Of a DNA stretch of 64,000 nt, positions 41,431-50,124 are shown in pieces. The position numbers and the translations under genes were made by a program. Location of the stretch: assembly GCA_046726275.1 (NCBI GenBank), contig JBKPAF010000035.1, positions 1 to 64,000 on the forward strand, given 5' to 3'. The notes under the pieces were generated by a model, which did no database searches, had not been told where the DNA came from, and was given only the letters and a program-made list of their open reading frames with translations. This DNA comes from DASXTW01 sp046726275. Its GTDB lineage: Bacteria; Actinomycetota; UBA4738. Position 1 is the first letter of the stretch. Each line of letters opens with the position of its first letter.

Positions 41431-41884
41431 GGGGATGCCTCCTTCATGGCGATCCGTTTGGGCAGATCCATCAGCCCAGCTATGGGCTGAGCGAGCTGGT
41501 TGCGGAGCAGCTGCCGGGCCCTGTGCAAGCGGAGGCGGGCGGCAGCCTGGCTCACACCGATCAGCCTGGCGGCGTCACGGACGGCGAGGCCATCCAGGGC
41601 CACCAGCTCGAACAGGTCGCGGTCCTCGTTGGACAGCCGGCCCATCGCCTCGTAGAGCCGGCGTGCTCGGGCCTCGGCGTCGATCCGCTCCACAGATCGG
41701 CGAGATCGTCGGCGTCGACGAGGGCTCGTCCCGAGATCCGGCTCGCAGCCGCCAGGTGCGGATCGTCGACCCGGCGGACAACGAACCGCTGCACCGCATC
41801 CACGTGCCGGAGATAGAACCCCTCGAACGCGACCGGGTCGGACGCGATCTGCGCCACGTCGCCGTTGGCCGATGGACCTTTCAC
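41427..41884 (-). pseudogene. ECF-like sigma factor gene with internal deletion and frameshift
   Basis: The beginning is a normal ECF-type region: DPVAFEGFYLRHVDAVQRFVVRRVDDPHLAA. It then jumps directly to SRISGRALVDADDLADL, which in related sigma factors comes after region 2. About 45 residues covering regions 2.2-2.4 (core binding and -10 recognition) appear to be missing. A -1 frameshift at about 41693 follows. The other frame gives an intact region 4 helix-turn-helix: RLYEAMGRLSNEDRDLFELV and DAARLIGVSQAAARLRLHRA. Lacking region 2, the product could not work as a sigma factor. Confidence 0.65.
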
Positions 41885-41987
41885 CGCAAGCCTCCTCGTG
41901 CTCCTGCTGGCACTCTTTCTTGGGCGAAGAGGCCCGATGCGTTACGGCTGGGGACAGCGGGGGCCGGCGATGAGAGGTCTTGGCCTG

Positions 41988-43334
41988 CTACTGACCGGCG
42001 AGGTATCCGAGGAACAGGGCCTCGGCGAGGCAGGACTTCTCCAGGTCACCCAAGTCGACGCTCTCGTCCTCTGAGTGGGCGTTGCACTTGGGATCGGCGG
42101 CTCCGGTGAGCATCAGAGTCGCCTGTGGGAACTGCCGTGCGAACTCCGCGACGAACGGGATGGAACCCCCCGCTCCCATCAGGACGGGCTCCCTGCCGAA
42201 GGCATCGGTCATGGCCCGGCGCATGGCCTCGTAGGCGGCCCCCTCCGCGTCGATCGCGAACGGTGAGCCCGAGGCCTCCTGGGTGATCTTCACCTCTGCC
42301 CCCCAGGGCACGTTCGACTCCAGGTGCTTGACCAGCGCGGCCATGGCGTCCTCGGGGTCCTGGCCCGGGGGGATGCGCATGCTCACCTTCGCCCGGGCGA
42401 ACGGGACGAGCTGGTTTGAAGCTTCGGGCGTCCGGGGCGCATCGAGACCCAGTACCGAGATGGCCGGCTTCGTCCACATCCGCTCGGTCAGGTTGCCGTC
42501 TCCGATGAGCCTGACCCCGGGCCGAACGCCAGCCCATTCCCTCAGCTCATTCTCCGATAGGTCCAGTGGGTCCGCCGGCCCGGAGGCCAGTCCCGCCACG
42601 GCCACGTTGCCCTTGTCGTCGTGGAGGGAGGCAAGGGTCCGACAGAGCGAGGTCAAGGCGTCGGGGATGGCGCCGCCGTACTCACCGCTGTGGACGGCGT
42701 GATCGAGCGTCCGGACCTCGACGAAGCAGGCCACGATCCCGCGGAGAGAGATGGTCAACGCCGGCTCGCCCGTCCTCCAGTTCCCGGAGTCGGCCAGGAT
42801 GACCGCGTCGGCCTTGAGGAGATCGCCGTAGTTCGAGAGGAACGCGCCCAGGTGTTCCGAGCTGGATTCTTCCTCGCCCTCGACGAACACCGTGACGCCG
42901 ACGGGAGGTCGTCCGTCCCACGCCCGCATGGCCGCCGCGTGCATCACGATGCCGGCCTTGTCGTCCGATGAGCCTCTGCCGTACAGGCGTCCATTCCGTT
43001 CGACCGGCTCGAACGGGGGAGAGGACCATAGGTCCTCCGGCCCCTGTGGCTGGACGTCGTGATGCGCATAGAGAAGGACGGTCGGAGCGCCGTCGTGGGC
43101 GCCCACCCGCCCCAGGACCGCCGGGTGGGCGCCTTCGACTTCGAGCAGGCGGGTCTCCATCCCACATGCCTGGAGGATCTCCTCGGTCGCCATCGCGGAA
43201 CGGCGAACCTGCTCGGGGTCGAAGTCGGGAAAGCTCACCGAGGGGATCCGAACGAGCCGCTCCAGCTCGGTCCGGATCGTCGGCATGAGATCGGAGATCT
43301 TCTTCTGGATGGATTCGAACGCGACATCGCTCAC
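41988..43334 (-). CDS. M20 family dipeptidase/deacylase
   Basis: A 448-residue zinc hydrolase of the M20/ArgE-DapE-CPG2 group. Metal ligands are visible: His in LLYAHHDVQP, Asp in YGRGSSDDKAGIVMH, the catalytic/metal pair in EGEEESSS, Asp in ILADSGNWR, and a C-terminal His in PKCNAHSEDESVD. The dimerisation domain (about 190-310) contains VRTLDHAVHSGEYGG. These features match the actinobacterial M20 dipeptidases (CNDP-like, Xaa-peptide hydrolases). The substrate is not predictable. The L,D-transpeptidase gene lies 49 bases upstream on the same strand. Confidence 0.88.
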   Translation of the reverse strand: MSDVAFESIQKKISDLMPTIRTELERLVRIPSVSFPDFDPEQVRRSAMATEEILQACGMETRLLEVEGAHPAVLGRVGAHDGAPTVLLYAHHDVQPQGPEDLWSSPPFEPVERNGRLYGRGSSDDKAGIVMHAAAMRAWDGRPPVGVTVFVEGEEESSSEHLGAFLSNYGDLLKADAVILADSGNWRTGEPALTISLRGIVACFVEVRTLDHAVHSGEYGGAIPDALTSLCRTLASLHDDKGNVAVAGLASGPADPLDLSENELREWAGVRPGVRLIGDGNLTERMWTKPAISVLGLDAPRTPEASNQLVPFARAKVSMRIPPGQDPEDAMAALVKHLESNVPWGAEVKITQEASGSPFAIDAEGAAYEAMRRAMTDAFGREPVLMGAGGSIPFVAEFARQFPQATLMLTGAADPKCNAHSEDESVDLGDLEKSCLAEALFLGYLAGQ

Positions 43335-43383
43335 GGTGGTGAAGCCTACACGGTCACCGATGCTCCTCGCGGGGCCGGCGGCT

Positions 43384-44241
43384 TCAGGAGATCTCGATCG
43401 GGGTACCGAGGGGAAGGATCTTGACCAACGCTCGGATGTCCCGGTTGTGCAGCCGGATGCAACCGTGGCTGCTCCGCTTTCCTACCGATCCGGGGTCGTT
43501 GGTGCCATGGAGGCCGATGATGCCGCCGAGCTTCCAGGACCGCAGAACCTCGGAGTACCCGGACAGGCCGTACGCGTAGGGGCCATAGACGGATCCTTGA
43601 TCAGGGATCTTGAATAGCGAGGTCAGGTAGAAGCGCCCCACCGGAGTCGGTGTCGATCCGGTCCCGATTCCCACTCGAAACGTCCTGGCCACGGCGCAAC
43701 CTCGATGTAGCTGGAGCCTGAACCGCCGGCGATCAAGCGTCAGACGATACGGCGTCGCGCTCACCGTGAGGTCCTTGCCCCGGATGAATCCGGTCTCCCC
43801 GTTCGGACGAACGGGGAGGAGGGCCCGGAACCATGGCTCGCCGTCCGAGCCGAGAACCTGCTTCTGGAGCAGGAACACCTGAGGCACGCCCAGAGGCGAG
43901 ATGCGGGCGAACGTGTGGATCGGCCGGGAAGCGGAACTCGGAGACACTCGGGCGACGGCCCGCTTCGCGGCCTGCGTTCCGACCAGGGATTCCCGGGCGC
44001 ACGGCCGGATCGGCGGCTCCGGCCGCGGACCGGGTGATTCCATGAGCCCGGAGGAGGGCGCTCCCGAGGAAGACACGACGCTGTCGCGTTCGGGACCTTT
44101 CCAGCCCCCGACCATCGGGGCCAGGACCAGCGCCGCGATCAGCAGGAGAGCGGCCGAAAGACCGAGGTCGAGCCACCTGGAGCGACGTCTCGGACTGGGT
44201 GCCGGGCTCGGCGAGGGGCCCTCGCTGGAACTGCCCGGCAC
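43384..44241 (-). CDS. Membrane-anchored L,D-transpeptidase (YkuD)
   Basis: A 285-residue protein that would make 3-3 peptidoglycan cross-links. A Pro/Ser/Arg-rich N-terminus precedes one transmembrane anchor (LGLSAALLLIAALVLAPMV, 26-44). An SH3-like or linker region (about 100-155) follows, then the YkuD domain (about 165-285) with the active site HGTNDPGSVGKRSSHGCIRL, whose Cys is the nucleophile. GTG 44241 has an AAGGA site 5 bases upstream. Together with the PBP4-like enzyme at 5763 it gives the window two peptidoglycan enzymes. It is probably co-transcribed with the M20 gene downstream. Confidence 0.88.
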   Translation of the reverse strand: MPGSSSEGPSPSPAPSPRRRSRWLDLGLSAALLLIAALVLAPMVGGWKGPERDSVVSSSGAPSSGLMESPGPRPEPPIRPCARESLVGTQAAKRAVARVSPSSASRPIHTFARISPLGVPQVFLLQKQVLGSDGEPWFRALLPVRPNGETGFIRGKDLTVSATPYRLTLDRRRFRLQLHRGCAVARTFRVGIGTGSTPTPVGRFYLTSLFKIPDQGSVYGPYAYGLSGYSEVLRSWKLGGIIGLHGTNDPGSVGKRSSHGCIRLHNRDIRALVKILPLGTPIEIS

Positions 44242-44287
44242 CCTGTCCTTGAAGATCGCTTCACCTCATCCGGTCTTTGGGTGAGTC

Positions 44288-44812
44288 TTACCCCGTGAAC
44301 GGGGCGGAACCGTCCACCGGTTGGGCCGGATTCGCGCCCGGCGGAGCCGGCTCACCTGGCTCACCAGGCTCCCCGGTGGGCTCGGGGCTGGGCTCCTCCG
44401 ACGGCTCCGGGCTGGGCTCCTCCGACGGCTCCGGGCTGGGGCTTGGTTCGGGCCCCTCCCCTCGGCATCCACCGGAGATGACCAGATTGTTCGCCGAACC
44501 CTCAGGTGTCTCATCAGCGTACGCCGTCAGCGTGTCGGGATCGTAGTACGGGGTCACGGCGTGCAGCGCCGCGCTGTCCCCGCGGTGCTCCATCTGATAG
44601 GCGTCTCCGTTCACGTACAGCGTGGCGCCGTCCGGATTGTCGTCTCCGTTCGGGGTGAGGACCCAGTGGAGGTAAGGGTCCTGGCCCTCGGCGCAGTCCG
44701 TGATGGAGTCTTTCCCGTTTCCGGTCCACGGCACCCGAGCGATCGCCATGGTGGCCATGACGCCGACCAGGACCAACCCCAGGAGCGTGGCCAGCTTGAG
44801 CTTCCTTCCCAT
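44288..44812 (-). CDS. Exported protein with Pro/Glu/Ser repeat tail
   Basis: A 174-residue exported protein of unknown function. A signal peptide (1-25, LATLLGLVLVGVMATMAIA) precedes a small domain of about 90 residues with two cysteines (ITDCAEGQ and VISGGCRG) and the segment YLHWVLTPNGDDNPDGATLYV. A low-complexity tail follows, built of EPSPEPSEEPSPEPSE and then GEPGEPGEP. The tail is encoded by 24-bp tandem repeats (44385-44432). Such tails often span the cell wall. No LPXTG or lipobox motif is present. The L,D-transpeptidase gene follows 46 bases downstream. Confidence 0.65.
   Translation of the reverse strand: MGRKLKLATLLGLVLVGVMATMAIARVPWTGNGKDSITDCAEGQDPYLHWVLTPNGDDNPDGATLYVNGDAYQMEHRGDSAALHAVTPYYDPDTLTAYADETPEGSANNLVISGGCRGEGPEPSPSPEPSEEPSPEPSEEPSPEPTGEPGEPGEPAPPGANPAQPVDGSAPFTG
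44385..44432. repeat. Two 24-bp tandem repeats
   Basis: The unit beginning GGGCTGGGCTCCTCCGACGG occurs twice in a row (44385-44408, 44409-44432), with a partial third copy. It encodes the Pro/Glu/Ser tail of the overlapping exported protein and could change in copy number. Confidence 0.85.
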
Positions 44813-45067
44813 CGTGCATCCCCCTTCTCTGCTTCCAGGACTCTTGACCCGGGAGGCGATGGGCGACTCGCCTAGTGGTCGTGCTACACCCTGCGCCTGA
44901 ATGATGAGTCCCCCGTGATCAGGCCGTCATCGGCCGATGGGCGCAATTCGCGAAAGCCGGATACCCGCCTTTGGTTGGTTGCCGCGCTCCGCCGATCGAC
45001 GGGGAGCCGAGCCTCTACTCAGTCACGCGGCAGTTTGGCAAGATGTGGTGGGCTCTCCCGCCCAGGG

Positions 45068-45778
45068 TCAGCGGGTGGTGCGTGCCACCTGGAGGAAGTC
45101 CGAGATGGAGGTGTCCCCGAATCGGGCCGCTTCCAGGATCTGTTTGAGGAGATGGCCTGCCTTCTTCCCCGGCACAACCGCGATGACCACGTACAGCCCA
45201 GACGTGGGGATCCCCATTCGGCGCATCGGCCCGAACCCGGGGGCCGCGACCACGTACGCCCACCTGGTGGGCTTTCCCTGCGTACGGCAGGTCCCAGTCG
45301 CTGACATCACGTAGTCCCCCGGGGAGAACCGGCGACCCGTGAAGTCCGGCGGATTGTCGATGTAGATCTCGTGCGTGGCAGAGTGACAGTTCTTGTTCGC
45401 GGCGAGCGCGGCCATGGCCGGGCCCTGGGCGACCATGTAGTAGTAGTCCGAGGGGATCTGGAGCTTCGCCACGTCGATCCAGAACGCCTCCATCCCTCCC
45501 ACGGCCCCCGCGCCCCGCTCCCACAGATCCAGCTGCGGCGAGGCGACAAATCCTTCCTGGGGGTAGCGGGACGTGGGAAGCGGCTGGGCGTTCCACCCGT
45601 CAGGGATCAGCGCCTGGACGCTGCCGGCCTGCACCTCGATCCGCAGCGGCGAGGGGCTGGCCGGGAGCTGATGAACGGAGAATAGGGGTCGGGGAGCCGA
45701 GCCCTCGAGGGCTTCCGGAACGCTACCGCAAGCCGACAGGGCGATTGCGAGGACGGATACCGCGAGTCGTGCGCGCAT
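45068..45778 (-). CDS. Exported lipoprotein of unknown function
   Basis: A 236-residue lipoprotein. The signal peptide MRARLAVSVLAIALSAC ends in a lipobox with Cys17. The mature part is a single beta-rich domain. It includes VQALIPDGWNAQPLP and FVASPQLDLWERG, a two-cysteine region (NKNCHSATHEIYI and SATGTCRTQGKP), and a C-terminal helix ending in FLQVARTTR. I do not recognise a family. ATG 45778 was chosen because it starts the signal peptide; the frame is open further upstream over the riboswitch region, without coding character. It is divergent from the cobalamin uptake operon. Confidence 0.65.
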   Translation of the reverse strand: MRARLAVSVLAIALSACGSVPEALEGSAPRPLFSVHQLPASPSPLRIEVQAGSVQALIPDGWNAQPLPTSRYPQEGFVASPQLDLWERGAGAVGGMEAFWIDVAKLQIPSDYYYMVAQGPAMAALAANKNCHSATHEIYIDNPPDFTGRRFSPGDYVMSATGTCRTQGKPTRWAYVVAAPGFGPMRRMGIPTSGLYVVIAVVPGKKAGHLLKQILEAARFGDTSISDFLQVARTTR

Positions 45779-45827
45779 GTCCTTGGCCGCAGTGTAGGGA
45801 AATTGGGGGAGGATCGCCAGCCGAGGG

Positions 45828-45833
45828 TACAAT
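45828..45833 (+). promoter_or_regulatory. -10 box of the riboswitch/btu operon promoter
   Basis: TACAAT lies about 18 bases before the riboswitch helix P1. TTGGGG at 45803-45808 is a possible -35 with a 19-base spacer. Confidence 0.4.
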
Positions 45834-45850
45834 GCGCGCAATCGAATATC

Positions 45851-46040
45851 GCGCCTCGAGGTGACCCGAGCGGGTGGCACCCCCGTCCGGGTCCGAAGAG
45901 GGAAGCCGGTGAAGGTCCGGCACGGTCGCGCCACTGTGACCGGGGAGCGAGCCCGAAAGATGCCACTGGGGTCCCTGCGGACCCTGGGAAGGTTCGGGGG
46001 AGCGCACGACCCGGAAGTCAGGAGACCTGCCCCGAGGCGA
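45851..46040 (+). promoter_or_regulatory. Cobalamin (adenosylcobalamin) riboswitch
   Basis: Conserved elements of the class are present in order: AGAGGGAAGCCGGTG (near 45896), GGTCCGGCACGGTCGCGCCA followed by CTGTGA, GCCACTGG (45962-45969), CTGGGAAGG, and the B12 box AGTCAGGAGACCTGCC (near 46015). Helix P1 pairs GCCTCG (45853-45858) with CGAGGC (46033-46038). The switch senses cobalamin and lies directly upstream of a cobalamin uptake operon. The terminator at 46083-46109 suggests control by transcription termination. Confidence 0.93.
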
Positions 46041-46082
46041 AATCGGCCGCGCTCTTCGCGCAAAAGAGAGGCCGCTTCATAG

Positions 46083-46109
46083 GCCTCCGGCGAGAGCCGG
46101 GGGCTTTTT
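46083..46109 (+). terminator. Intrinsic terminator of the riboswitch expression platform
   Basis: A GC-rich hairpin (GCCTCCGGC, loop, GCCGGGGGC) is followed directly by TTTTTC. It lies 43 bases after the aptamer and 64 bases before btuF, where ligand binding would stop transcription. Confidence 0.8.
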
Positions 46110-46172
46110 CGTGGTCCTGTCGCTGCGCTACCAGGGGCCACTCGTGAGCGGCCACGACCGAGGGGAGGACCC

Positions 46173-47111
46173 ATGGGAGTGGTTCGAAGCTGGCGGGCCG
46201 CGCTGGCGGCAGTGTGCCTGCTGGGGTTTGCCTGCGGCAGCGCACAGGCCCCGGCAACGGCTCCGCCGACCCGAAGCGCGCAGTACCCGGTGACCGTCAC
46301 CGACGACGACGGACAGACGGTGACACTGACCGCCCAGCCCCGAAGGATCGTCACGTTCGCTCCGTCCAACACCGAGATCATGTTCGCCCTCGGGTTGGGC
46401 TCCCGGGTGGTCGGCGTGTCCGGTGAGTTCGACGACTACCCTCCGGAAGCCACACACGTGGAGCAGGTCGGCGGCTCCGGAGAGTTCGGGGTGGATCCCA
46501 ACCTCGAGAAGCTGGTCTCGCTCCATCCCGACCTCATGATCACCATCTCGGGGGGTGACGAGTGGAAGAAGCGTGTTCGAGAACTCGGCATCCCCGCCTT
46601 TACCATCAATGCCACCGGGTTCGATGACCTGCTGGCCGATATCCGGACCATCGCCCGGCTGACGGGAGTTCCTGGGCGCGGGACGGAGCTCACGAGAGCG
46701 ATGGCGGATCGGGCGGCCGAGATCCAACAGGCAGTGTCGAAGGAGCCGCGGGTGCCGTGCTTCTTCGAGGTCTATTACCCGCCGCTCACCTCGGTCGGGC
46801 CCGACACGTTCATCGCCGACCTCCTCGCCCGCGCGGGGTGTGATTCCTCATCTGCGGGGGCCACGTCCGACTACCCGGAATGGTCGGTGGACCGCCTGGT
46901 TCAGCAGAGCCCGCAGGTGTATCTGGTTGCTTCCGAGTCCGGTTCCTCTCCAGAGGCCGTGGCGAAGCGGCCGGGGTTCAAGGCGATCGCCGCGGTGGCC
47001 GACGGCCGGATCTTTCTGATCGATTCTGACCTGGTGAGCCGGCCGGGCCCCAGGGTCGTGGAGGGCCTGGCCGCGCTGGTCAGGGTTCTTCATCCCCAGG
47101 CAGAAACGTAG
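46173..47111 (+). CDS. btuF: Cobalamin ABC transporter substrate-binding lipoprotein
   Basis: A 312-residue exported lipoprotein. The signal peptide ends in VCLLGFACGS, whose Cys would be lipidated. The fold is a helical-backbone-type binding protein: PRRIVTFAPSNTEIMFALGLG (about 52-72), VDPNLEKLVSLHPDLMIT and SGGDEWKKRVRELGIPAF. This family binds vitamin B12 or siderophores. The cobalamin riboswitch upstream supports B12. The ATG has a GAGGGGAGGA site. The permease gene begins 4 bases after its stop. Confidence 0.88.
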   Translation: MGVVRSWRAALAAVCLLGFACGSAQAPATAPPTRSAQYPVTVTDDDGQTVTLTAQPRRIVTFAPSNTEIMFALGLGSRVVGVSGEFDDYPPEATHVEQVGGSGEFGVDPNLEKLVSLHPDLMITISGGDEWKKRVRELGIPAFTINATGFDDLLADIRTIARLTGVPGRGTELTRAMADRAAEIQQAVSKEPRVPCFFEVYYPPLTSVGPDTFIADLLARAGCDSSSAGATSDYPEWSVDRLVQQSPQVYLVASESGSSPEAVAKRPGFKAIAAVADGRIFLIDSDLVSRPGPRVVEGLAALVRVLHPQAET

Positions 47112-47115
47112 GCGG

Positions 47116-48153
47116 ATGATCCCTCGGAAGCGCCGGTTGGTGGTCCCTGGGCTGGTGGTGGTCCTCGGCCTGGCGATCCTGGCGGCGGTGGCTGTGGGGG
47201 CCGTCTGGATCTCCCCTTGGGATTCAGTCCGACTGTTCGGGTGGAAGCTGGGCCTGATCGCGCGCCCGAGGTTCATCCCGGACTCGAGCTCCGTGATCCT
47301 CTTCCAGCTCAGGCTGCCCAGGGTCCTGCTGGCCGCCCTCGTCGGCGCGGCGCTCGCGTCGGCGGGCGCCGTGTTCCAGGCGCTGTTCCGAAACCCGATG
47401 GCCGACCCTGCCATCATCGGAGTGTCCTCCGGCGCTGCGCTCGGCGCGATCGGGGTCATCCTGGCGGGCGGCGGGGCGGCCCTGGGAGGCCTCGGCGTCC
47501 CGGCGGCAGCGTTCCTCGGGGCCCTGGGGACCGCGTTCCTCGTCTACCGGCTGGCTCGGATCGGCCCGGCCGTCCAGGTGCCAACACTGTTGCTGGCGGG
47601 CATCGCCGTGGCTGCCGTGATCGCGGCCGCGATCTCCCTGGTGATGACGTTTTCCGGGGAGGAGATCCGGGCGATCTACTTCTGGTTGCTCGGCGGCCTC
47701 GGGGCACGAGGCTGGCAGTCGCTCGGCGTGGCTACCCCATTCGTCGTTGCGGGTGTGATCGTGGCCGCGGCGAGCGCCCCCGATCTCAACCTCACGGCTC
47801 TGGGCGAAGAGCGTGCAGCGCAGTTGGGGCTGGACGTGGAGCGATTCAAGCGCCTCATGCTGGCTACCGGGGCTCTGCTCACCGCCGCCGCGGTATCCGT
47901 GGCGGGGCTGATCGGATTCGTCGGGCTCATGACCCCTCACATGCTCCGGTTGGTCATCGGCTCTGACCACCGGCGGCTGATCCCGGCATCGATCGTCGGG
48001 GGAGCGGCTTTCATGGTCCTGGCCGACCTGGCGGCCCGCACGGCGGTGAGCCCTGAAGAGATCCCCGTCGGGGCGGTGACGGCCGTCATTGGCGGGCCGT
48101 TCTTCCTTTATCTGCTCAGGCGGGAGCGGAAGGCTGCACGTGGGGGAGCATGA
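47116..48153 (+). CDS. btuC: Cobalamin ABC transporter permease (FecCD/BtuC family)
   Basis: A 345-residue membrane protein with about ten helices. Family motifs are LRLPRVLLAALVGAALASAG, FQALFRNPMADPAIIGVSSG, and the coupling-loop region GFVGLMTPHMLRLVIGSDHR. It moves the ligand through the membrane as a dimer with BtuD. The frame is in a tight operon: 4 bases after btuF and overlapping btuD by 14 bases. Confidence 0.92.
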   Translation: MIPRKRRLVVPGLVVVLGLAILAAVAVGAVWISPWDSVRLFGWKLGLIARPRFIPDSSSVILFQLRLPRVLLAALVGAALASAGAVFQALFRNPMADPAIIGVSSGAALGAIGVILAGGGAALGGLGVPAAAFLGALGTAFLVYRLARIGPAVQVPTLLLAGIAVAAVIAAAISLVMTFSGEEIRAIYFWLLGGLGARGWQSLGVATPFVVAGVIVAAASAPDLNLTALGEERAAQLGLDVERFKRLMLATGALLTAAAVSVAGLIGFVGLMTPHMLRLVIGSDHRRLIPASIVGGAAFMVLADLAARTAVSPEEIPVGAVTAVIGGPFFLYLLRRERKAARGGA

Positions 48154-49390
48154 GGGGCTCTCCCTTCGGGATGTATCGGCCGCCTACGGCCGGAAGCCGG
48201 TGTTGGAGGACGTGTCAGTCGAGGTGGCGCCAGGGGAGGTCGCCGGCCTCATCGGGCCGAACGGATCGGGGAAGACGACCCTGGTGCGGGTGGCTTCCCG
48301 AGGGCTGCGACCGTTTCGGGGGGAGGTCCGGGTTCAAGGCCTGGACCCCTACGGGGTGTCCGCCCGCCACGCTGCCCGGCTGGTGGCCGTCGTCCCTCAG
48401 GACCTGACCTCCGTGTTCGACTATTCGGTCCTGGAGATGGCGCTGATGGGCCGGTCCCCGTATGGCTCGTCCGGGGGTGGGGACCAGGGGTGGGCCCGGG
48501 TCCGCGCCGCGATGGCCGCCGCCAACGTGCAGCACCTGGCCGAGCGGGGAATGGGAGAGCTGTCGGGGGGAGAGCGCCAGCGAGCCATCCTGGCCCAGTC
48601 CCTCGCTCAGGATGCGCCGGTCTTGCTGCTCGACGAGCCGACCACGCATCTCGACCTACGCCACGTGGTGGAGATCCTCACGGTGGTGCGCGGTCTCGCC
48701 CGAACCGAAGGCAAGGCCGTGCTGGCCATCTTTCATGATCTCAACCTTGCCTCCGCGTACTGCGACCGAATCTACGTCCTCTCCGAAGGACGGGTCGCCC
48801 TCGCGGGGCTGCCGGCCGAGGTTCTCACCCGGGAGGTCATCAGGGCGGTGTTCGGAGTGGACGCCGAGGTCGCGGCGGGGGGTGCGGCGGGAAGGCCGGC
48901 GGTCGTCGTCACACCACCCTTGTCCCTCGCCCACGAGCTAGGAGGAACCCAACGGGTCCACGTGATCGGAGGAGCCGGGCGGGGTTCGGTGGTCATGCGC
49001 CTGCTCGCAGAGATGGGGCTCGACGTGAGCGCGGGAGTCCTTCATTCGGGAGATACCGATGAGGCGGTGGCGGAGCGCTTGAACCTCCTCCGAGTGACCG
49101 TCCCCCCGTTTTCCGTCATCGATCGGCGGAGCGCCGAGGACTGTGGCGACCTCATCGCGGGATCGTCGCTCCTCGTCGTGTGCGACGCGCCATACGGGCC
49201 GGGAAACGTGGAGAACTTGCAGCTGGCTGTTCGTGCCGCGGAGCGCGGGACCCGAACGATCCTCATCGACCAGATCCCCATCGAGGAACGGGACTTCACC
49301 GGCGGGGTGGCGACCCGACTCTGGCGGAGGCTGCAATCGCTCGCTGCCGTGGTTCGTTCCGCGGAGGACGTTCGCTCCGCCGTCGGGTGA
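48140..49390 (+). CDS. btuD: Cobalamin ABC transporter ATPase with C-terminal extra domain
   Basis: A 416-residue protein. Residues 1-240 are an ABC ATPase with Walker A GPNGSGKTT (39-47), signature LSGGERQRA, Walker B VLLLDEPTTHLD and the switch His in IFHDLNLA. Residues from about 255 to 416 form an extra alpha/beta domain: RVHVIGGAGRGSVVMRLLAE, then DLIAGSSLLVVCDAPYGPGN and TRTILIDQIPIEERD. I recall a similar extension in some archaeal BtuD proteins; its role is not known. GTG 48140 was chosen because it starts the ATPase fold and has GGAAGG 7 bases upstream. It overlaps btuC. Confidence 0.88.
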   Translation: MGEHEGLSLRDVSAAYGRKPVLEDVSVEVAPGEVAGLIGPNGSGKTTLVRVASRGLRPFRGEVRVQGLDPYGVSARHAARLVAVVPQDLTSVFDYSVLEMALMGRSPYGSSGGGDQGWARVRAAMAAANVQHLAERGMGELSGGERQRAILAQSLAQDAPVLLLDEPTTHLDLRHVVEILTVVRGLARTEGKAVLAIFHDLNLASAYCDRIYVLSEGRVALAGLPAEVLTREVIRAVFGVDAEVAAGGAAGRPAVVVTPPLSLAHELGGTQRVHVIGGAGRGSVVMRLLAEMGLDVSAGVLHSGDTDEAVAERLNLLRVTVPPFSVIDRRSAEDCGDLIAGSSLLVVCDAPYGPGNVENLQLAVRAAERGTRTILIDQIPIEERDFTGGVATRLWRRLQSLAAVVRSAEDVRSAVG

Positions 49391-50017
49391 TCAGTCCACC
49401 AGGCCCTTGCGCAGGGCGATCGCGACCGCTTGGGCGCGGTCGTTCGCACCGAGTTTCTCGAAGATCCGTTCGAGGTGCGTCTTGACGGTATGCGGGGAGA
49501 TGTTCAGGTCGTGGGCGACTTCCTTCGTGGTGGCTCCGTAGGCGACCTTCTGAAGGATCTGTGACTCCCGCTTGGACAGGGGCGTCTCCCGGGGAGTCTC
49601 CACGTACTGGATCTCCTCGATGAATGCCCGGGTGAGCGTGGGGTGGATGACGGCCTTGCCCTCGAGGGCGAGCCGCGCCGCTTGGATCAGCTCGCTGGCG
49701 CTGACGTCCTTCAGGAGATACCCCGACACCCCTGCTCGAATGGCGTCCGCGATCGCGGCCCGCGACTCCTCGATCGTGAACAGGATGACCTTGGTCTCCG
49801 GCGCGATGTCTCGGATCACCCGAGTGGCCTCGAGCCCGTCCATCCCCGGCATCCGGACGTCCATGAACACGACCTCGGGGGAGAGCTCCTTGACGGCGTC
49901 GATCGCTTCCGCGCCGTTCGTCGCCTCTCCCACCACCTGGACGTCGTCGGAGGTGGAAAGAGCGGATCGCAACCCGTCTCTGGTGACCGGATGGTCGTCC
50001 ACGATGAGCACGCGCAT
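49391..50017 (-). CDS. LuxR/NarL-type response regulator
   Basis: A 208-residue two-component regulator. The receiver domain (1-120) has the acidic pocket VDDHP, the phosphorylated Asp53 (FMDVRMPGMDG) and the Lys in GYLLKDVSAS. The C-terminal LuxR-type helix-turn-helix (about 143-208) reads LSKRESQILQKVAYGATTKEV and HDLNISPHTVKTHLERIFEK. No kinase is adjacent on the same strand; the orphan kinase at 16151 is a possible partner. Its stop directly touches the btuD stop, and it is divergent from the SufT-like gene. Confidence 0.88.
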   Translation of the reverse strand: MRVLIVDDHPVTRDGLRSALSTSDDVQVVGEATNGAEAIDAVKELSPEVVFMDVRMPGMDGLEATRVIRDIAPETKVILFTIEESRAAIADAIRAGVSGYLLKDVSASELIQAARLALEGKAVIHPTLTRAFIEEIQYVETPRETPLSKRESQILQKVAYGATTKEVAHDLNISPHTVKTHLERIFEKLGANDRAQAVAIALRKGLVD

Positions 50018-50124
50018 GTTCGGCCCCTACGTTAGACGCCGTAGCATGTCTACTGTGGCGTCGAGCCTAGAATAGCCCCCAAGAGGCCTCAAATGACGCA
50101 GCCTTAGGCTCCTGGAGACGTGAG

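Noticed and set aside
44385..44450. Short tandem repeats that might be a CRISPR array
   Set aside because: There are no spacers. The units are adjacent and encode a Pro/Glu/Ser tail. No cas genes are present.
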